Below are positions 42,349 through 51,511 of a stretch of 64,000 nucleotides of DNA, piece after piece (the stretch's first letter is position 1; the number at the start of each line of letters is the position of its first letter). The position numbers and the translations under genes are program-made. Under the pieces are notes generated by a model that saw nothing but the letters and a program-made list of their open reading frames with translations, had not been told where the DNA came from and did no database searches. The DNA comes from Fodinibacter sp963833495 (GTDB lineage Bacteria; Actinomycetota; Actinomycetes; Actinomycetales; Dermatophilaceae), in NCBI GenBank assembly GCA_963833495.1, contig CAWHYJ010000003.1, positions 1 to 64,000 of the forward strand. Reading direction: 5' to 3'.

Positions 42349-43503
42349 TCAGTTCCCCCAGCTCGTCGACGCGGCGCTGACCTTGTCGGCGCGGCTGCGG
42401 AAGATCCACTTGCCGAGCACCGGGATCGAGACGAAGAGCAGGATCATCGCGAGCAGCACGTCGACCACTTCGGGCGCGATGCCGGTCTCGAACTGCAGGC
42501 CCGCGGCGCCGGTGCGCAGCACGCCGACGAGGAACGCGGCAGGGATGGTCGCCAGCGGGTTGGCCCGGGCGAGCAGGGCGATGGTGATGCCGTCGAAGCC
42601 CAGGGTTCCGCCGATGGCCGGCTCGAACCGGAACAGCGTGCCCTCGGCCTCGAGCGCACCGGCCAGGCCGGCCAGGCCACCACCGAGCACCATCGACAGG
42701 GTGACGATCCGGGTGATGTTGATGCCGGCGTAGCGGGCGGCGTGCTTGTTGGCCCCGACGGTGTTGAACTTGAAGCCCAGGGTGCTGCGCGACAGCATCC
42801 ACCAGCAGGTGACCGCGAGCAGCACGGCGATGACGAACCCGATCGGGATCTTCGCGACCGCCCCGACCTGCGCCGACTCGGGGATCAGCTCGGTCTGGGG
42901 GATGCCGCTCGTCTTGGACGTCTCGGCCTGCAGCGGCCCGGTGACCAGCCACCAGGTGACCCCGGCGGCGATGTAGTTGAGCATGATCGTGGTGATGACC
43001 TCGTGCACGCCGCGGCGAGCCTTGAGCACACCCGCGATCCAGCCGACGAAGGCGCCCGCGACGATGCCGGCGAGCATGCCGAGCGCCGCACCGAGGATGC
43101 CGTAGCCACCGGCCGCGTAGGCGACCCACGCGCCGAACATCGCACCGAAGATCAGCTGGCCCTGGCCACCGATGTTGAACAGGCCCACCCGCAGCGGCAG
43201 CACGACGGCCAGGCCGGTGAGCACCAGCGGGGCGGTCTTCTGCAGGGTGCGGGTCAGGCCCCCCGGAACGAACAGCGCCTGCTTGATCAGCGTCTCGTAC
43301 GCGAACAGCGGAGCCACACCCTGCAGGCGGATCAGGAGGGCACCGACGGCCAGCGCGATGACGAGAGCCACCACGATGACCACACCGCTCTGGTGGGTCA
43401 GCATGAACGCCAGCGGCTGTCGCTCGGGGCGTTTGCCGTCCGATGGCCCGGGGCCAGGGGGCGGAGCGGCGGCCTGTTCGGCCACCGTGGGTGTCTGGGA
43501 CAT
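42349..43503 (-). CDS. Nucleoside-type ABC transporter permease
   Basis: This 384-residue permease of the YufP/RnsC branch has a Pro-rich cytoplasmic N-terminus (AAPPPGPGPSDGKRPE) and helices starting SGVVIVVALVIALAVGALLI. GLFNIGGQGQLIFGA and VHEVITTIMLNYIA are branch signatures. The ATG at 43503 gives MSQTPTVAEQA; longer upstream starts run into the hairpin region and are unlikely. Confidence 0.88.
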   Translation of the reverse strand: MSQTPTVAEQAAAPPPGPGPSDGKRPERQPLAFMLTHQSGVVIVVALVIALAVGALLIRLQGVAPLFAYETLIKQALFVPGGLTRTLQKTAPLVLTGLAVVLPLRVGLFNIGGQGQLIFGAMFGAWVAYAAGGYGILGAALGMLAGIVAGAFVGWIAGVLKARRGVHEVITTIMLNYIAAGVTWWLVTGPLQAETSKTSGIPQTELIPESAQVGAVAKIPIGFVIAVLLAVTCWWMLSRSTLGFKFNTVGANKHAARYAGINITRIVTLSMVLGGGLAGLAGALEAEGTLFRFEPAIGGTLGFDGITIALLARANPLATIPAAFLVGVLRTGAAGLQFETGIAPEVVDVLLAMILLFVSIPVLGKWIFRSRADKVSAASTSWGN

Positions 43504-43586
43504 GTGACTCCAATGTCGGTTGGTGCCCACAGTGTTGCGTGTCGCGGCCCCGGGCAAAAGGACCACCACGGCTCGGCGCTGACGCG

Positions 43587-43619
43587 CTGGGGCGGGCACC
43601 CGATGGGTGCCCGCCCCAG
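43587..43619 (-). terminator. Strong hairpin between the BMP lipoprotein and permease genes
   Basis: A perfect 15-bp stem CTGGGGCGGGCACCC with its complement (43587-43601 and 43605-43619) closes a three-base GAT loop. It is 50 bases after the lipoprotein stop, so it probably limits read-through into the permeases. Confidence 0.7.
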
Positions 43620-43668
43620 TGTTCGATCAGGCGGTGGTCACGTTAGCGCGACCCGGCGGTCACTCTCG

Positions 43669-44757
43669 TCAGAGGGTGACGCCGGTCTTCAGCGTGCCGG
43701 CCTCCATCTGCTTGACGACCTCGTCGACCTTGGCCTTGACGTCGGCCGGGACGACGGAGTCGAAGTCGTGGTACGGCGCGAGGCCGGCCTTGCCGATGGT
43801 CTGCAGCTCGGTGAAGTCGCCGTCCTTGGCCTTGACGGCGATGACGGTGACGCCGTCGCTGATGAGCTTCATCGCCGAGGTGATGAGGCACGGCTGGGCG
43901 GCCGGCACGGTGTCCCACTGGTCGAGGTCGACACCGATGCAGAACTTGTCCTTGCCCGCACCGGAGGCCTTGGCGACCTCCTGCAGCGCGCCGTTTCCGG
44001 TGTTGCCACCGGCACCGAAGATGAGGTCAGCACCCTGGGCGAGCTGCTTCTTGGCCTCACCGGCGCCCCATACCGGGTCGTTGAACGCGTTGTCGGCAGC
44101 GGGGTGGTAGACCGTGGCGACGGTGACCTTGGGGTTGGCCGCCTTGGCGCCCGCCTCGAAGCCCTTCGCGTACTTCTGCACCGGCGGGATCTTGAGACCG
44201 AGCACCTGGCCGAGCTTGTTGGTCTTGGTCATCAGGCCCGCGAGGTAGCCGGCGCCGTAGCCCGCCTGGTCCTCGGGGAAGACCAGGCCGGTGAGGTTCT
44301 TGGCCGTGACCGCCTTGGCGTCGTAGCCCTGGTCGACGCCGATGAAGCGGGTGGTCGGGTTCGCCTTGGCGGCCGCAGTGGTCGCGTCCGCCATCAGGAA
44401 GCCGACCGTCACGATGGTGTCGTACTTCTTGTTGGTGAACTGCTGGATGTTGGCGGCGTAGTCCTTGGCGTCCTGGGTCTCGATGTACTTGTAGAAGCCG
44501 TTGACCTGCTGGGCTGCGGCCTTCGCGCCCTCGTGGGCGGACTGGTTGAACGACTTGTCGTCGACCTTGCCGGTGTCGGTGACGAGGCCGAGGCAGTAGA
44601 CGTCGGCCGAGGCGCAGTTCGAGTCATCCGCGGGCGCACCTGCCGCAGAGGAGCCGCTGGCAGCGGGGGTGTCGGAGTTGCCGGTGCTGCCGCCACAGCC
44701 CGCAAGGGCGAGGGCGAGCGCCGCAGGCACTGCGACCAGGTAACGCGTGGACTTCAT
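43669..44757 (-). CDS. BMP family nucleoside-binding lipoprotein
   Basis: This 362-residue protein has a signal peptide with lipobox LALAGCG (Cys about residue 21), a Ser/Ala linker and a BMP domain starting YCLGLVTDTGKVDDKSFNQSA. KVDDKSFN is the conserved nucleoside-pocket segment, and GVDLDQWD and IGVDQGYD are further family motifs. It delivers nucleosides to the permeases downstream. The 146 bases upstream hold no gene and no riboswitch that I recognise. Confidence 0.9.
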   Translation of the reverse strand: MKSTRYLVAVPAALALALAGCGGSTGNSDTPAASGSSAAGAPADDSNCASADVYCLGLVTDTGKVDDKSFNQSAHEGAKAAAQQVNGFYKYIETQDAKDYAANIQQFTNKKYDTIVTVGFLMADATTAAAKANPTTRFIGVDQGYDAKAVTAKNLTGLVFPEDQAGYGAGYLAGLMTKTNKLGQVLGLKIPPVQKYAKGFEAGAKAANPKVTVATVYHPAADNAFNDPVWGAGEAKKQLAQGADLIFGAGGNTGNGALQEVAKASGAGKDKFCIGVDLDQWDTVPAAQPCLITSAMKLISDGVTVIAVKAKDGDFTELQTIGKAGLAPYHDFDSVVPADVKAKVDEVVKQMEAGTLKTGVTL

Positions 44758-44903
44758 GAAGGTTCTCCTTGGACGTCGGGTCAGACATGCAGATGCTAGG
44801 GCCTGGGCGGGGTCGCGCCGTCGGCCCACTGAGTGTCGTTGTCGGGTCGTTACCTCGCTAGAGGGGGGTGGTGACGAGAAGCACAGCCGCGCACTGGCGA
44901 GAG

Positions 44904-45656
44904 TCACCAACCAGCGGTGGCCGACCAGCCGGCATCGATGGTGACCGTGGTGCCGGTGATGCCGGATGCGGCTGGTGAGGCGAGGAACGCCACCGTCGCG
45001 GCGACCTCGCGAGCCGTCACCGGCCGGCCCAGCGCCGAGGCCCGGCGGTAGCGCTCGACCCCCTGCGGCCAGGCCTGCTCCAGCCCCTCGCGGTCGACCA
45101 GCCCGGGCGCCACGGCCACCACCCGGATGCCGCGCGCCCCCAGCTGGGCGGCCGCGGCCGCGGTGAGGTGGTGCAGGGCCGCCTTGGCCACGGCATACGG
45201 CGTGTGGGCGGGAGCGGGCCGCAGCCCCTCGATCGAGCCGACGACCACGATCACGCCGCCCGCGCCGAGCCGCGCGGCGGCCCGGTGCAGCAGGGCGGTG
45301 GTCGGGCGCAGCCCGGCGCGGTGGAACGCGTCCCAGGCGGCGGTGTCGAGGGCGTCCCACTCGATCAGGTCCTGGGGGAACGCGTTGAGCACGACGACGT
45401 CGGGCGCGCCCACCGTGGCGGTGCAGTCGTCGAGCAGCCGGTCGCACGCGGCATCCAGCGCCGTGGCGTCGTCGACGGCGAGGTCGGCGTGCAGCGCCAC
45501 GGCCCGGCATCCGGATGCCGTGATGTCGGCGACCGCCTCCGCCGCACCCTCGGCGTCGCCGCGGTAGTGCACGCCGACGTCGTGCCCGTGCTCGGCGAGC
45601 ACGAGGGCGATGACCCGGCCGAGGCCGCCGCTGGCCCCGGTGACGAGCGCGGTCAC
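44904..45656 (-). CDS. Short-chain dehydrogenase/reductase
   Basis: This 250-residue SDR has the NAD(P) motif TGASGGLG, the catalytic serine region VVVGSIEG and YAVAKAA (Y-x3-K), and a C-terminal GTTVTIDAGWS. The sequence around the usual NNAG motif reads VVLNAFPQ, which is unusual. It starts (GTG 45656) four bases after the DUF985 gene and ends the salvage operon. Pteridine-, sugar- or acyl-type substrates are all possible. Confidence 0.82.
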   Translation of the reverse strand: MTALVTGASGGLGRVIALVLAEHGHDVGVHYRGDAEGAAEAVADITASGCRAVALHADLAVDDATALDAACDRLLDDCTATVGAPDVVVLNAFPQDLIEWDALDTAAWDAFHRAGLRPTTALLHRAAARLGAGGVIVVVGSIEGLRPAPAHTPYAVAKAALHHLTAAAAAQLGARGIRVVAVAPGLVDREGLEQAWPQGVERYRRASALGRPVTAREVAATVAFLASPAASGITGTTVTIDAGWSATAGW

Positions 45657-45660
45657 CGGG

Positions 45661-46128
45661 TCACCGCATCCGCCCGACCGGCTCGTCGCGGGTGAGCGCG
45701 GCGATCTCGGCGGAGTACGACGGGTAGCCGGCGGTCAGCAGGGAGCGGTCGCCGAGCTCGAAGTGCTCGGGGCGGAAGGCGGGGGAGCACCAGCACGAGA
45801 GGAGGGTCCACGCGCCCAGGGTGGACGCGCCCATCCAGGTGCCGCGGCGCACGAGGAACTGGCTGGTGGTGGCGCCGACGTAGTTGAGCACCCCGGAGCC
45901 GCCTGGGCGCAGCCGCAGCAGGGCCGCCGGCGCACCCGCCAGCCACTGCCAGCCCTCGTCGATGGTCAGCCGGTGCATCGCCGAGAAGCCGTCGGGCTGG
46001 TCGGTGAGCAGCACGGTGATGGCGTTCAGGCCCTGGGTCCGCGGCCCGGCCACGAACCACGCCCCCTCCTCGGGGATGGGCGACATCTTCAGGCGTGCGA
46101 TGACCTGCTCGGCCGACTCGGTGCTCAT
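45661..46128 (-). CDS. DUF985 cupin-like protein
   Basis: This 155-residue protein starts MSTESAEQVIARLKM and has the DUF985 pattern GAWF, TVLLTDQPDGFSAMHRL, GEW-like DEGWQWLAG and LLSCWCSPAFRPEHFEL. Family members are small cupins with no settled function. The ATG at 46128 shares a base with the stop of the amidohydrolase gene, so translation is coupled. Confidence 0.78.
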   Translation of the reverse strand: MSTESAEQVIARLKMSPIPEEGAWFVAGPRTQGLNAITVLLTDQPDGFSAMHRLTIDEGWQWLAGAPAALLRLRPGGSGVLNYVGATTSQFLVRRGTWMGASTLGAWTLLSCWCSPAFRPEHFELGDRSLLTAGYPSYSAEIAALTRDEPVGRMR

Positions 46129-47483
46129 CAAGCCGTCGCCGCCGCTGCCCGGGCGACCTCTCCTCTCGCGCGGGCGCGCGAGAGGAGAGCGTCGGTGTCG
46201 AGCCGGGTGCTGCGCCGCTCGCGCACCACCACCTCGCCGTCGACGAGCACGTCGGTGACGTCGCCGCGACCGGCCGCGAACACCAGCAGCGCCGCCACGT
46301 CGTGCACCGGGGTGAGGTGCGGCGCCGACAGGTCGAGCAGCACCAGGTCGGCCCGCTTGCCGACCTCCACCGAGCCGATGGCGTCACCGAGGCCGAGGGC
46401 GCGGGCGCCGTCGATGGTGGCCGCCCGCAGCACCTCGGTGGCGCTCGCGATGTCGGGGCGGCCGCTCGTGAGCCGGGCGACCAGCGCGACCTGGCGCATC
46501 GCCTGCCACATGTCGAGGTCGTTGGAGCTGGAGCAGCCGTCGGTGCCGACGCCGAGCCGAATGCCGTTGCCGCGCACCTCCTCCCAGTGCAGGGCGCCGC
46601 TGGCGAGCTTGAGGTTCGACCCGGGGCAGTGCCCGACCGCGGCCCCGGCTGCGGCGACCAGCTCACGGTCGGTGGCCGAGAGGTGCACGCCGTGGGCCAG
46701 CACCATCGGCAGGTCGGGCTCGAGCCAGCCGGTGCGGGCGAGCAGCTCGGTGGGCGTGGCGTCGTAGCGCTCGCGGATGCCGGCGTTCTCGGCCGCCGTC
46801 TCCGAGACGTGGGTGGTGAGCAGGCCGGGTCGGCCGGTGGCGGCGAGCACCTCGCGCAGCGTCGTGACGACCTCGGCGAGGTTGTCGGGGGAACAGGTGT
46901 AGGTGGCGTGCGGCATCGCGGCGACGGGGACGACGGGCCCGCCGATCTCGTCGAGGCGTGCCGGCCAGGCGTTGAGGTCGGCGAGGCGCTGCGGCCACTC
47001 CAGGCCGTCGGGGCCCGGGCCGTCGAAGAACACCGGGCCGATGACGTGCCGGCTGCCGGCGGCCACCGCGCCACGGTGGGTGGCCTCGTGGTGGAAGTAC
47101 ATGTCGAGCTGGGTGGTGCAGCCGGACAGCAGGCTCTCCAGCGCGCCGAGGGTGGCGCCGAGCTCGACGGTCTCCTCGTCCATGACCGCCGCCTCTGCTG
47201 CCCAGAGGTGCTGGAGGAAGCCGTCGAGGTCGAGGTTCTCGGCGAGGCCTCGCAGGAGGGTCATCGGCAGGTGGGTGTGGAGGTTGACCAGGCCCGGCAT
47301 CAGCAGCTTGCCGGCCGCGTCGATGACGATCTCGGCGTCGCGCTCGACCGGTGGGTCGCCTTCGCTTGTCGTGATCGACGTGATGATCCCGTCGTCGACC
47401 ACCACTGTCGCGTTCGTCAAGATCTGGTCGTTGTCGTCGACGGTCACCACGTAGGTGGCGTTCTCGATGCGGACTGTCGTCAT
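46128..47483 (-). CDS. Amidohydrolase, probable 5'-methylthioadenosine / S-adenosylhomocysteine deaminase
   Basis: This 451-residue TrzA/MtaD-type amidohydrolase has the metal-binding HTHLPM, TTHVSET, AHGVHL and GTDGCSSSNDLDM, with DYFHHEAT-like DMYFHHEAT. Such enzymes deaminate adenine-type nucleosides. Directly after a phosphorylase whose pocket suggests 6-oxopurine specificity, it would convert methylthioadenosine to methylthioinosine. A guanine or other deaminase is possible. The ATG at 47483 overlaps the phosphorylase stop (ATGA). Confidence 0.8.
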   Translation of the reverse strand: MTTVRIENATYVVTVDDNDQILTNATVVVDDGIITSITTSEGDPPVERDAEIVIDAAGKLLMPGLVNLHTHLPMTLLRGLAENLDLDGFLQHLWAAEAAVMDEETVELGATLGALESLLSGCTTQLDMYFHHEATHRGAVAAGSRHVIGPVFFDGPGPDGLEWPQRLADLNAWPARLDEIGGPVVPVAAMPHATYTCSPDNLAEVVTTLREVLAATGRPGLLTTHVSETAAENAGIRERYDATPTELLARTGWLEPDLPMVLAHGVHLSATDRELVAAAGAAVGHCPGSNLKLASGALHWEEVRGNGIRLGVGTDGCSSSNDLDMWQAMRQVALVARLTSGRPDIASATEVLRAATIDGARALGLGDAIGSVEVGKRADLVLLDLSAPHLTPVHDVAALLVFAAGRGDVTDVLVDGEVVVRERRSTRLDTDALLSRARARGEVARAAAATA

Positions 47484-48259
47484 ACCTGCGGCTCGTCGTC
47501 GGGGAAGGTGGCTCGGGTGTGCACCAGCTCGTCGAGGATCTCCACCACCGTGGCGGCGCTGTCCGTCAACACCCGGTCGATGTCGGCCATGGTGATGGGT
47601 TCGGTGGCGTCGCCCACCCCTGTGGCAGGGTTCACGACCAGTGAGATGGCGGCATACCGTAACCCGGCCTCGCCGGCCAGGGTCACCTCGGGGACGCCGG
47701 TCATTCCGGCGACGTCGGCCCCGGCGAGCGCGGCCAGCCGGATCTCGGCGCGGGTCTCGAAGCGCGGGCCCTCGAAGCAGGCGTAGACGCCGCCGTCGCG
47801 GATCGAGTGGCCTGCCGACGAGGCCGCCTCGAGGATCTCGTGCCGGATGGCCGGGTGGTAGGGCTCGAGCACGTCGGTGTGCACGACGCCCTCGGGCCCC
47901 GACCCGTCGAAGAAGGTGAGCGCCCGCTGCCGGGTGAGGTCGAGGAAGTCGTCGAGGCAGAGCAGGTCGCCGGGGCGCAGGTCGGGGTCGATCGAGCCGG
48001 TGACGTTCACGGCCACGACGTCACGCACCCCGAGGTCGGCCAGCGCCCGGATGTTGGCGCGGTAGTTGACCAGGTGCGGGGGCACCGAGTGGCCGGCCCC
48101 GTGCCGCGTCAGGAAGACGATCGGCACCCCGTGCCACGTCCCCCGGGTGACCCGCGCGTCACCGAACGCCGTGCCGACGGTCTGCGTGCTGGTGTCCTGC
48201 AGCGCCCCGAGGTCGTAGAAGCCGGTGCCGGCGATGATGCCGAGGGGCGGTCGGGTCAT
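47480..48259 (-). CDS. S-methyl-5'-thioadenosine / thioinosine phosphorylase
   Basis: This 259-residue PNP/MTAP-fold protein has GIIAGTGFYDLGAL, FLTRHGAGHSVPPHLVNYRANI (phosphate and substrate loops: TRHG, NYRANI) and TGVPEVTLAGEAGLRYA. Near the base-binding site it has VVNPATG with Asn210, whereas 6-aminopurine-specific MTAPs carry an Asp in that place. That points to hypoxanthine-type substrates such as methylthioinosine. It is first in the salvage operon, divergent from the gamma-glutamyltransferase gene. Confidence 0.85.
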   Translation of the reverse strand: MTRPPLGIIAGTGFYDLGALQDTSTQTVGTAFGDARVTRGTWHGVPIVFLTRHGAGHSVPPHLVNYRANIRALADLGVRDVVAVNVTGSIDPDLRPGDLLCLDDFLDLTRQRALTFFDGSGPEGVVHTDVLEPYHPAIRHEILEAASSAGHSIRDGGVYACFEGPRFETRAEIRLAALAGADVAGMTGVPEVTLAGEAGLRYAAISLVVNPATGVGDATEPITMADIDRVLTDSAATVVEILDELVHTRATFPDDEPQV

Positions 48260-48340
48260 GCGACGGCACGCTACCGGTCGCGCAGGCAATCGAGGCAGGC
48301 CCGGCGGCGGGCTGCCCACCCCCGGTGGCAGGATCACCCC

Positions 48341-49876
48341 ATGGGTGGACGCGTGGCGATCGCGGCGACCGGGCCGGTCTCGCTCGCGGCCGGGCGCGAG
48401 GTCGCCCTGGCCGGGGGCAACGCGGTCGACGTCGCGGTGGCCGCCGCGCTCGCCGCGATGAGCACCGAGCCGGGCATCGTCTCGCTGGCCGGTGGCGCGT
48501 TCGTCTCGGTCTGGCCGGCGCAGGGTGACCCGGTCGTCATCGACGGCAACGTCGAGATGCCGGGTCGCGGCCTGCCCGCCGACCGGTTCGGGAGCGGCGT
48601 CCACGAGGTGGTCACCGACTACGGCGGCGGCGTGCGGATGTTCGCGGGGCACGGCTCGGTGGCGACGCCCGGGGCGGTCACCGCGTGCGAGCTCGCGGTC
48701 GAGGAGCTCGGGGCGCTGTCGTGGGCCGACGTCGTGGCCCCTGCCACCCGCGCCTGCCGCGACGGCTACTCGATCGGTGGGGCGGCCGCCCGCTACCTCA
48801 CCTTCACGGCCCGCTCGCTCTTCGGTCGCGACCCCGACGCCTTCCGGGTTGTCACCCGGCCCGACGGGTCGGCGGTCGAGCCGGGCGACGTGATGACCAA
48901 CGCGGCACTGGCCGACGTGCTCGACCTGGTCGCCCACGACGGCGCGTCGGTGCTCACCACCGGCGAGATCGGCCGGGCGATGGTCGACGACATGGCCGAG
49001 CACGGCGGACTGGTGACCCACCTCGACCTCGCGGAGTACACGCCGCTGGTGCGACCGCCCGTGCGCCGCACGGTCGGCGAGTGGGACCTCGCGGTCAACC
49101 CGCCGCCGTCGGTGGGCGGCCCGATGCTCGCCGTGATGCTGGGCGAGCTGCAGCGTCGTGGCAACTGGCACTGGCCCGACATCATCGACATCCAGCGCAT
49201 GGTGCTGCGCTACCGGCACGCCGTGCACGACCACGCGCCCGACCTCGACGCGGCCGGCCACGAGCTGCTGCTGTCGGTCGACCGGCACGGGCTCGCCGGC
49301 CTGCCGACCAGCTCGAGCACCGCCAACATCTCGGTCGTCGACCGCGACGGCACCGCCTGCGCGATCACCGTCTCGAGCGGCTACGGCGCGGGAGTCACGG
49401 TGCCCGGCACCGGGATGCTGCTCAACAACGCCCTCGGTGAGCCCGAGCTCAACAAGCTCGGGCTGCACCGCCTCGCCCCCGGCACCCGGCTCGCGTCGAA
49501 CATGGCGCCGACCACCGGGCGCACCCGCGACGGGCGGGTGCTCGCCATCGGCTCGCCGGGCGCCGACCGCATCACTACCGCCCTGATGCTCGTGCTGGGC
49601 CAGGGCTGCCTGCACGGCGCAGACCTCAGCCACGCCATCCAGGCACCGCGCCTGCACGTGCGCTTCGACGAGGACGGCGCTCCCGTCGTCGAGCACGAGA
49701 CGGATGCCGCGATCGCCGACGCCGTGCGCGAGGCGGGTCTGCCGGCCCGCGACCACGGCATCCAGCAGATGTTCTTCGGTGGAGTGGGCGCGGCCTACCG
49801 CCGCGAGGACGGCGTGCTGCAGGCAGCCGGCGACCCCCGCCGGGAGGCCGCGGTCGAGGTGTTCGACGTCGCCTGA
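48341..49876 (+). CDS. Gamma-glutamyltransferase family protein
   Basis: This 511-residue Ntn-hydrolase is normally self-cleaved before a catalytic threonine; here T327 in SSSTANISVVD takes that place (TTHxSVVD in classical GGT). GGNAVDVAVAAALAA, GGGVRMFAGHGSVATPGAV and MAPTTGRTRDGR are family motifs. No signal peptide is visible, so it is probably cytoplasmic, unlike secreted GGTs. The TANIS variant of the usual TTHFS may mean a different acyl acceptor or substrate. Confidence 0.85.
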   Translation: MGGRVAIAATGPVSLAAGREVALAGGNAVDVAVAAALAAMSTEPGIVSLAGGAFVSVWPAQGDPVVIDGNVEMPGRGLPADRFGSGVHEVVTDYGGGVRMFAGHGSVATPGAVTACELAVEELGALSWADVVAPATRACRDGYSIGGAAARYLTFTARSLFGRDPDAFRVVTRPDGSAVEPGDVMTNAALADVLDLVAHDGASVLTTGEIGRAMVDDMAEHGGLVTHLDLAEYTPLVRPPVRRTVGEWDLAVNPPPSVGGPMLAVMLGELQRRGNWHWPDIIDIQRMVLRYRHAVHDHAPDLDAAGHELLLSVDRHGLAGLPTSSSTANISVVDRDGTACAITVSSGYGAGVTVPGTGMLLNNALGEPELNKLGLHRLAPGTRLASNMAPTTGRTRDGRVLAIGSPGADRITTALMLVLGQGCLHGADLSHAIQAPRLHVRFDEDGAPVVEHETDAAIADAVREAGLPARDHGIQQMFFGGVGAAYRREDGVLQAAGDPRREAAVEVFDVA

Positions 49877-50024
49877 ACACCGTGGCGGCTGCCGGCCGGC
49901 GTCGAGCGTGGTTCGGCCGACTGCTCGGGTGCTCGACAGGTCACGGCCCGCGGCGGCATCCTGATATCACTGGATGTGACGAGGGGGCGCGAGCCTCCGG
50001 TCACCGACGGGAACGGACGGGTCC

Positions 50025-51506
50025 ATGCCGCTGCACACGGGGCTCACGCGATGGTCCGGCAGGGGACGGGCCGGGGTAGCTGCCGCGACGGCGTTTGCGG
50101 GCACGGCGGCCCTCGTCCTGAGCGGGGCCGCGTTCGCCGCGCCGGTGGCCGCTGCGCACCCGGATGCCGCGCCCTCGCGCGTCGCGCTCGCCGCCACGCC
50201 GGCGGAGCAGGCCCAGGCGGTCTACGACCGGATGACGCAGGCGCAGCGGATCGGCCAGCTCTTCATGGTCGGCACCTCGGTGAACGGCCTGGATGCCGCC
50301 GCCCGCGCGGCCGTGACCACCTACCACGTCGGCAACGTCTTCCTCGGTGGCCGCACCACGTCGGGGGCCGCACCCGTGCGCGCCCTGACGGCATCCCTCG
50401 ACGCCCTGACGACTTCCGCGGCCACGGCGCGGGTGCCCATGCTCATCTCCACCGACCAGGAGGGTGGCCAGGTGCAGGTGCTCAAGGGTCCGGGGTTCTC
50501 GACGATCCCGTCGGCACAGACCCAGGGCACCTGGAGCGACGCGACCCTGCGGTCACGGGCCGGTACGTGGGGGACGCAGGTCTTCCGGGCGGGCGTGAAC
50601 GTCGACCTCGCGCCGGTGGTGGACGTCGTGCCCCGCTCGCTCGCGACGCTGAACTTCATCGCGACGACCCAGCGCAACTTCGGCTGGACCGAACCGGTGG
50701 TGGCCGCCAAGGGCGCCGCGTTCACCCAGGGGATGAGGGCGTCCGGGCTCGCGCTGACCGCGAAGCACTTTCCCGGCCTGGGCCACGTCACCGCCAACAC
50801 CGACACCTCGGCCTCGGTCACCGACACCGTGACGACCCGCACGTCGACCGACCTGCGCTCCTTCACGTCCGCCGTCGCGGCCGGCGCGCCCTTCGTGATG
50901 GTCTCATCAGCCATCTACAGCAGGATCGACGCCAGCCACCCGGCAGCGTTCTCCAAGACCGTGGTCAACGGTGTCCTGCGGGGTGACCTCGGCTTCGGCG
51001 GTGTCGTGACGAGCGACGACCTCGGCAACGCCAAGGCCGTGCAGCGGTGGACACCGGGCACCCGGGCGGTGAGCTTCCTCATCGCCGGGGGCGATCTCGT
51101 GCTCACCGCGAACGCGACCACGCTGCCCGCCATGGTGAGCGCGGTGACGGCGCGCGCCGCGTCGGACGCGGCGTTCCGCGGCATCCTCCAGACGCGGGTG
51201 CTCCGAGTGCTCACCGCCAAGGCCGCCGCCGGCCTGCTCGCGGCCCGGCCGCCGACCGACGGCGTGCTCGGTGCAGCGACCGTGCAGGCGTTGCAGCGCT
51301 GGCTCGGGATGCCGCAGACCGGGACCCTCGACCGGGGCACCGTCACCGCGCTGCAGACCCGGGTCGGCACGACCGCCGACGGCGCCTGGGGCCCCGCCTC
51401 GATGGCGGCGCTGCAGTCCTACCTCGGCATCTCGCGTGACGGCGCCCGCACCTGGAACACCCGCACGGTCAGCCAGCTGCAGAGGTACCTGACCACGCAG
51501 CTGTAG
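50025..51506 (+). CDS. Secreted GH3 beta-N-acetylglucosaminidase-like protein with C-terminal peptidoglycan-binding-type repeats
   Basis: This 493-residue protein has a signal peptide (GVAAATAFAGTAALVLSGAAFAA). The GH3 domain shows IGQLFMVG, STDQEGGQVQ, AKHFPGLGH and GVVTSDDLG, with the nucleophile Asp in SDD. The NagZ-type KHFPGxG loop suggests N-acetylglucosamine/muropeptide substrates. The C-terminal 85 residues contain PG_binding-like repeats (DGVLGAATVQALQRWLGM, ADGAWGPASMAALQSYLG). It probably remodels or recycles cell-wall fragments outside the cell. It is a monocistronic gene. Confidence 0.85.
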   Translation: MPLHTGLTRWSGRGRAGVAAATAFAGTAALVLSGAAFAAPVAAAHPDAAPSRVALAATPAEQAQAVYDRMTQAQRIGQLFMVGTSVNGLDAAARAAVTTYHVGNVFLGGRTTSGAAPVRALTASLDALTTSAATARVPMLISTDQEGGQVQVLKGPGFSTIPSAQTQGTWSDATLRSRAGTWGTQVFRAGVNVDLAPVVDVVPRSLATLNFIATTQRNFGWTEPVVAAKGAAFTQGMRASGLALTAKHFPGLGHVTANTDTSASVTDTVTTRTSTDLRSFTSAVAAGAPFVMVSSAIYSRIDASHPAAFSKTVVNGVLRGDLGFGGVVTSDDLGNAKAVQRWTPGTRAVSFLIAGGDLVLTANATTLPAMVSAVTARAASDAAFRGILQTRVLRVLTAKAAAGLLAARPPTDGVLGAATVQALQRWLGMPQTGTLDRGTVTALQTRVGTTADGAWGPASMAALQSYLGISRDGARTWNTRTVSQLQRYLTTQL

Positions 51507-51511
51507 GTGGG

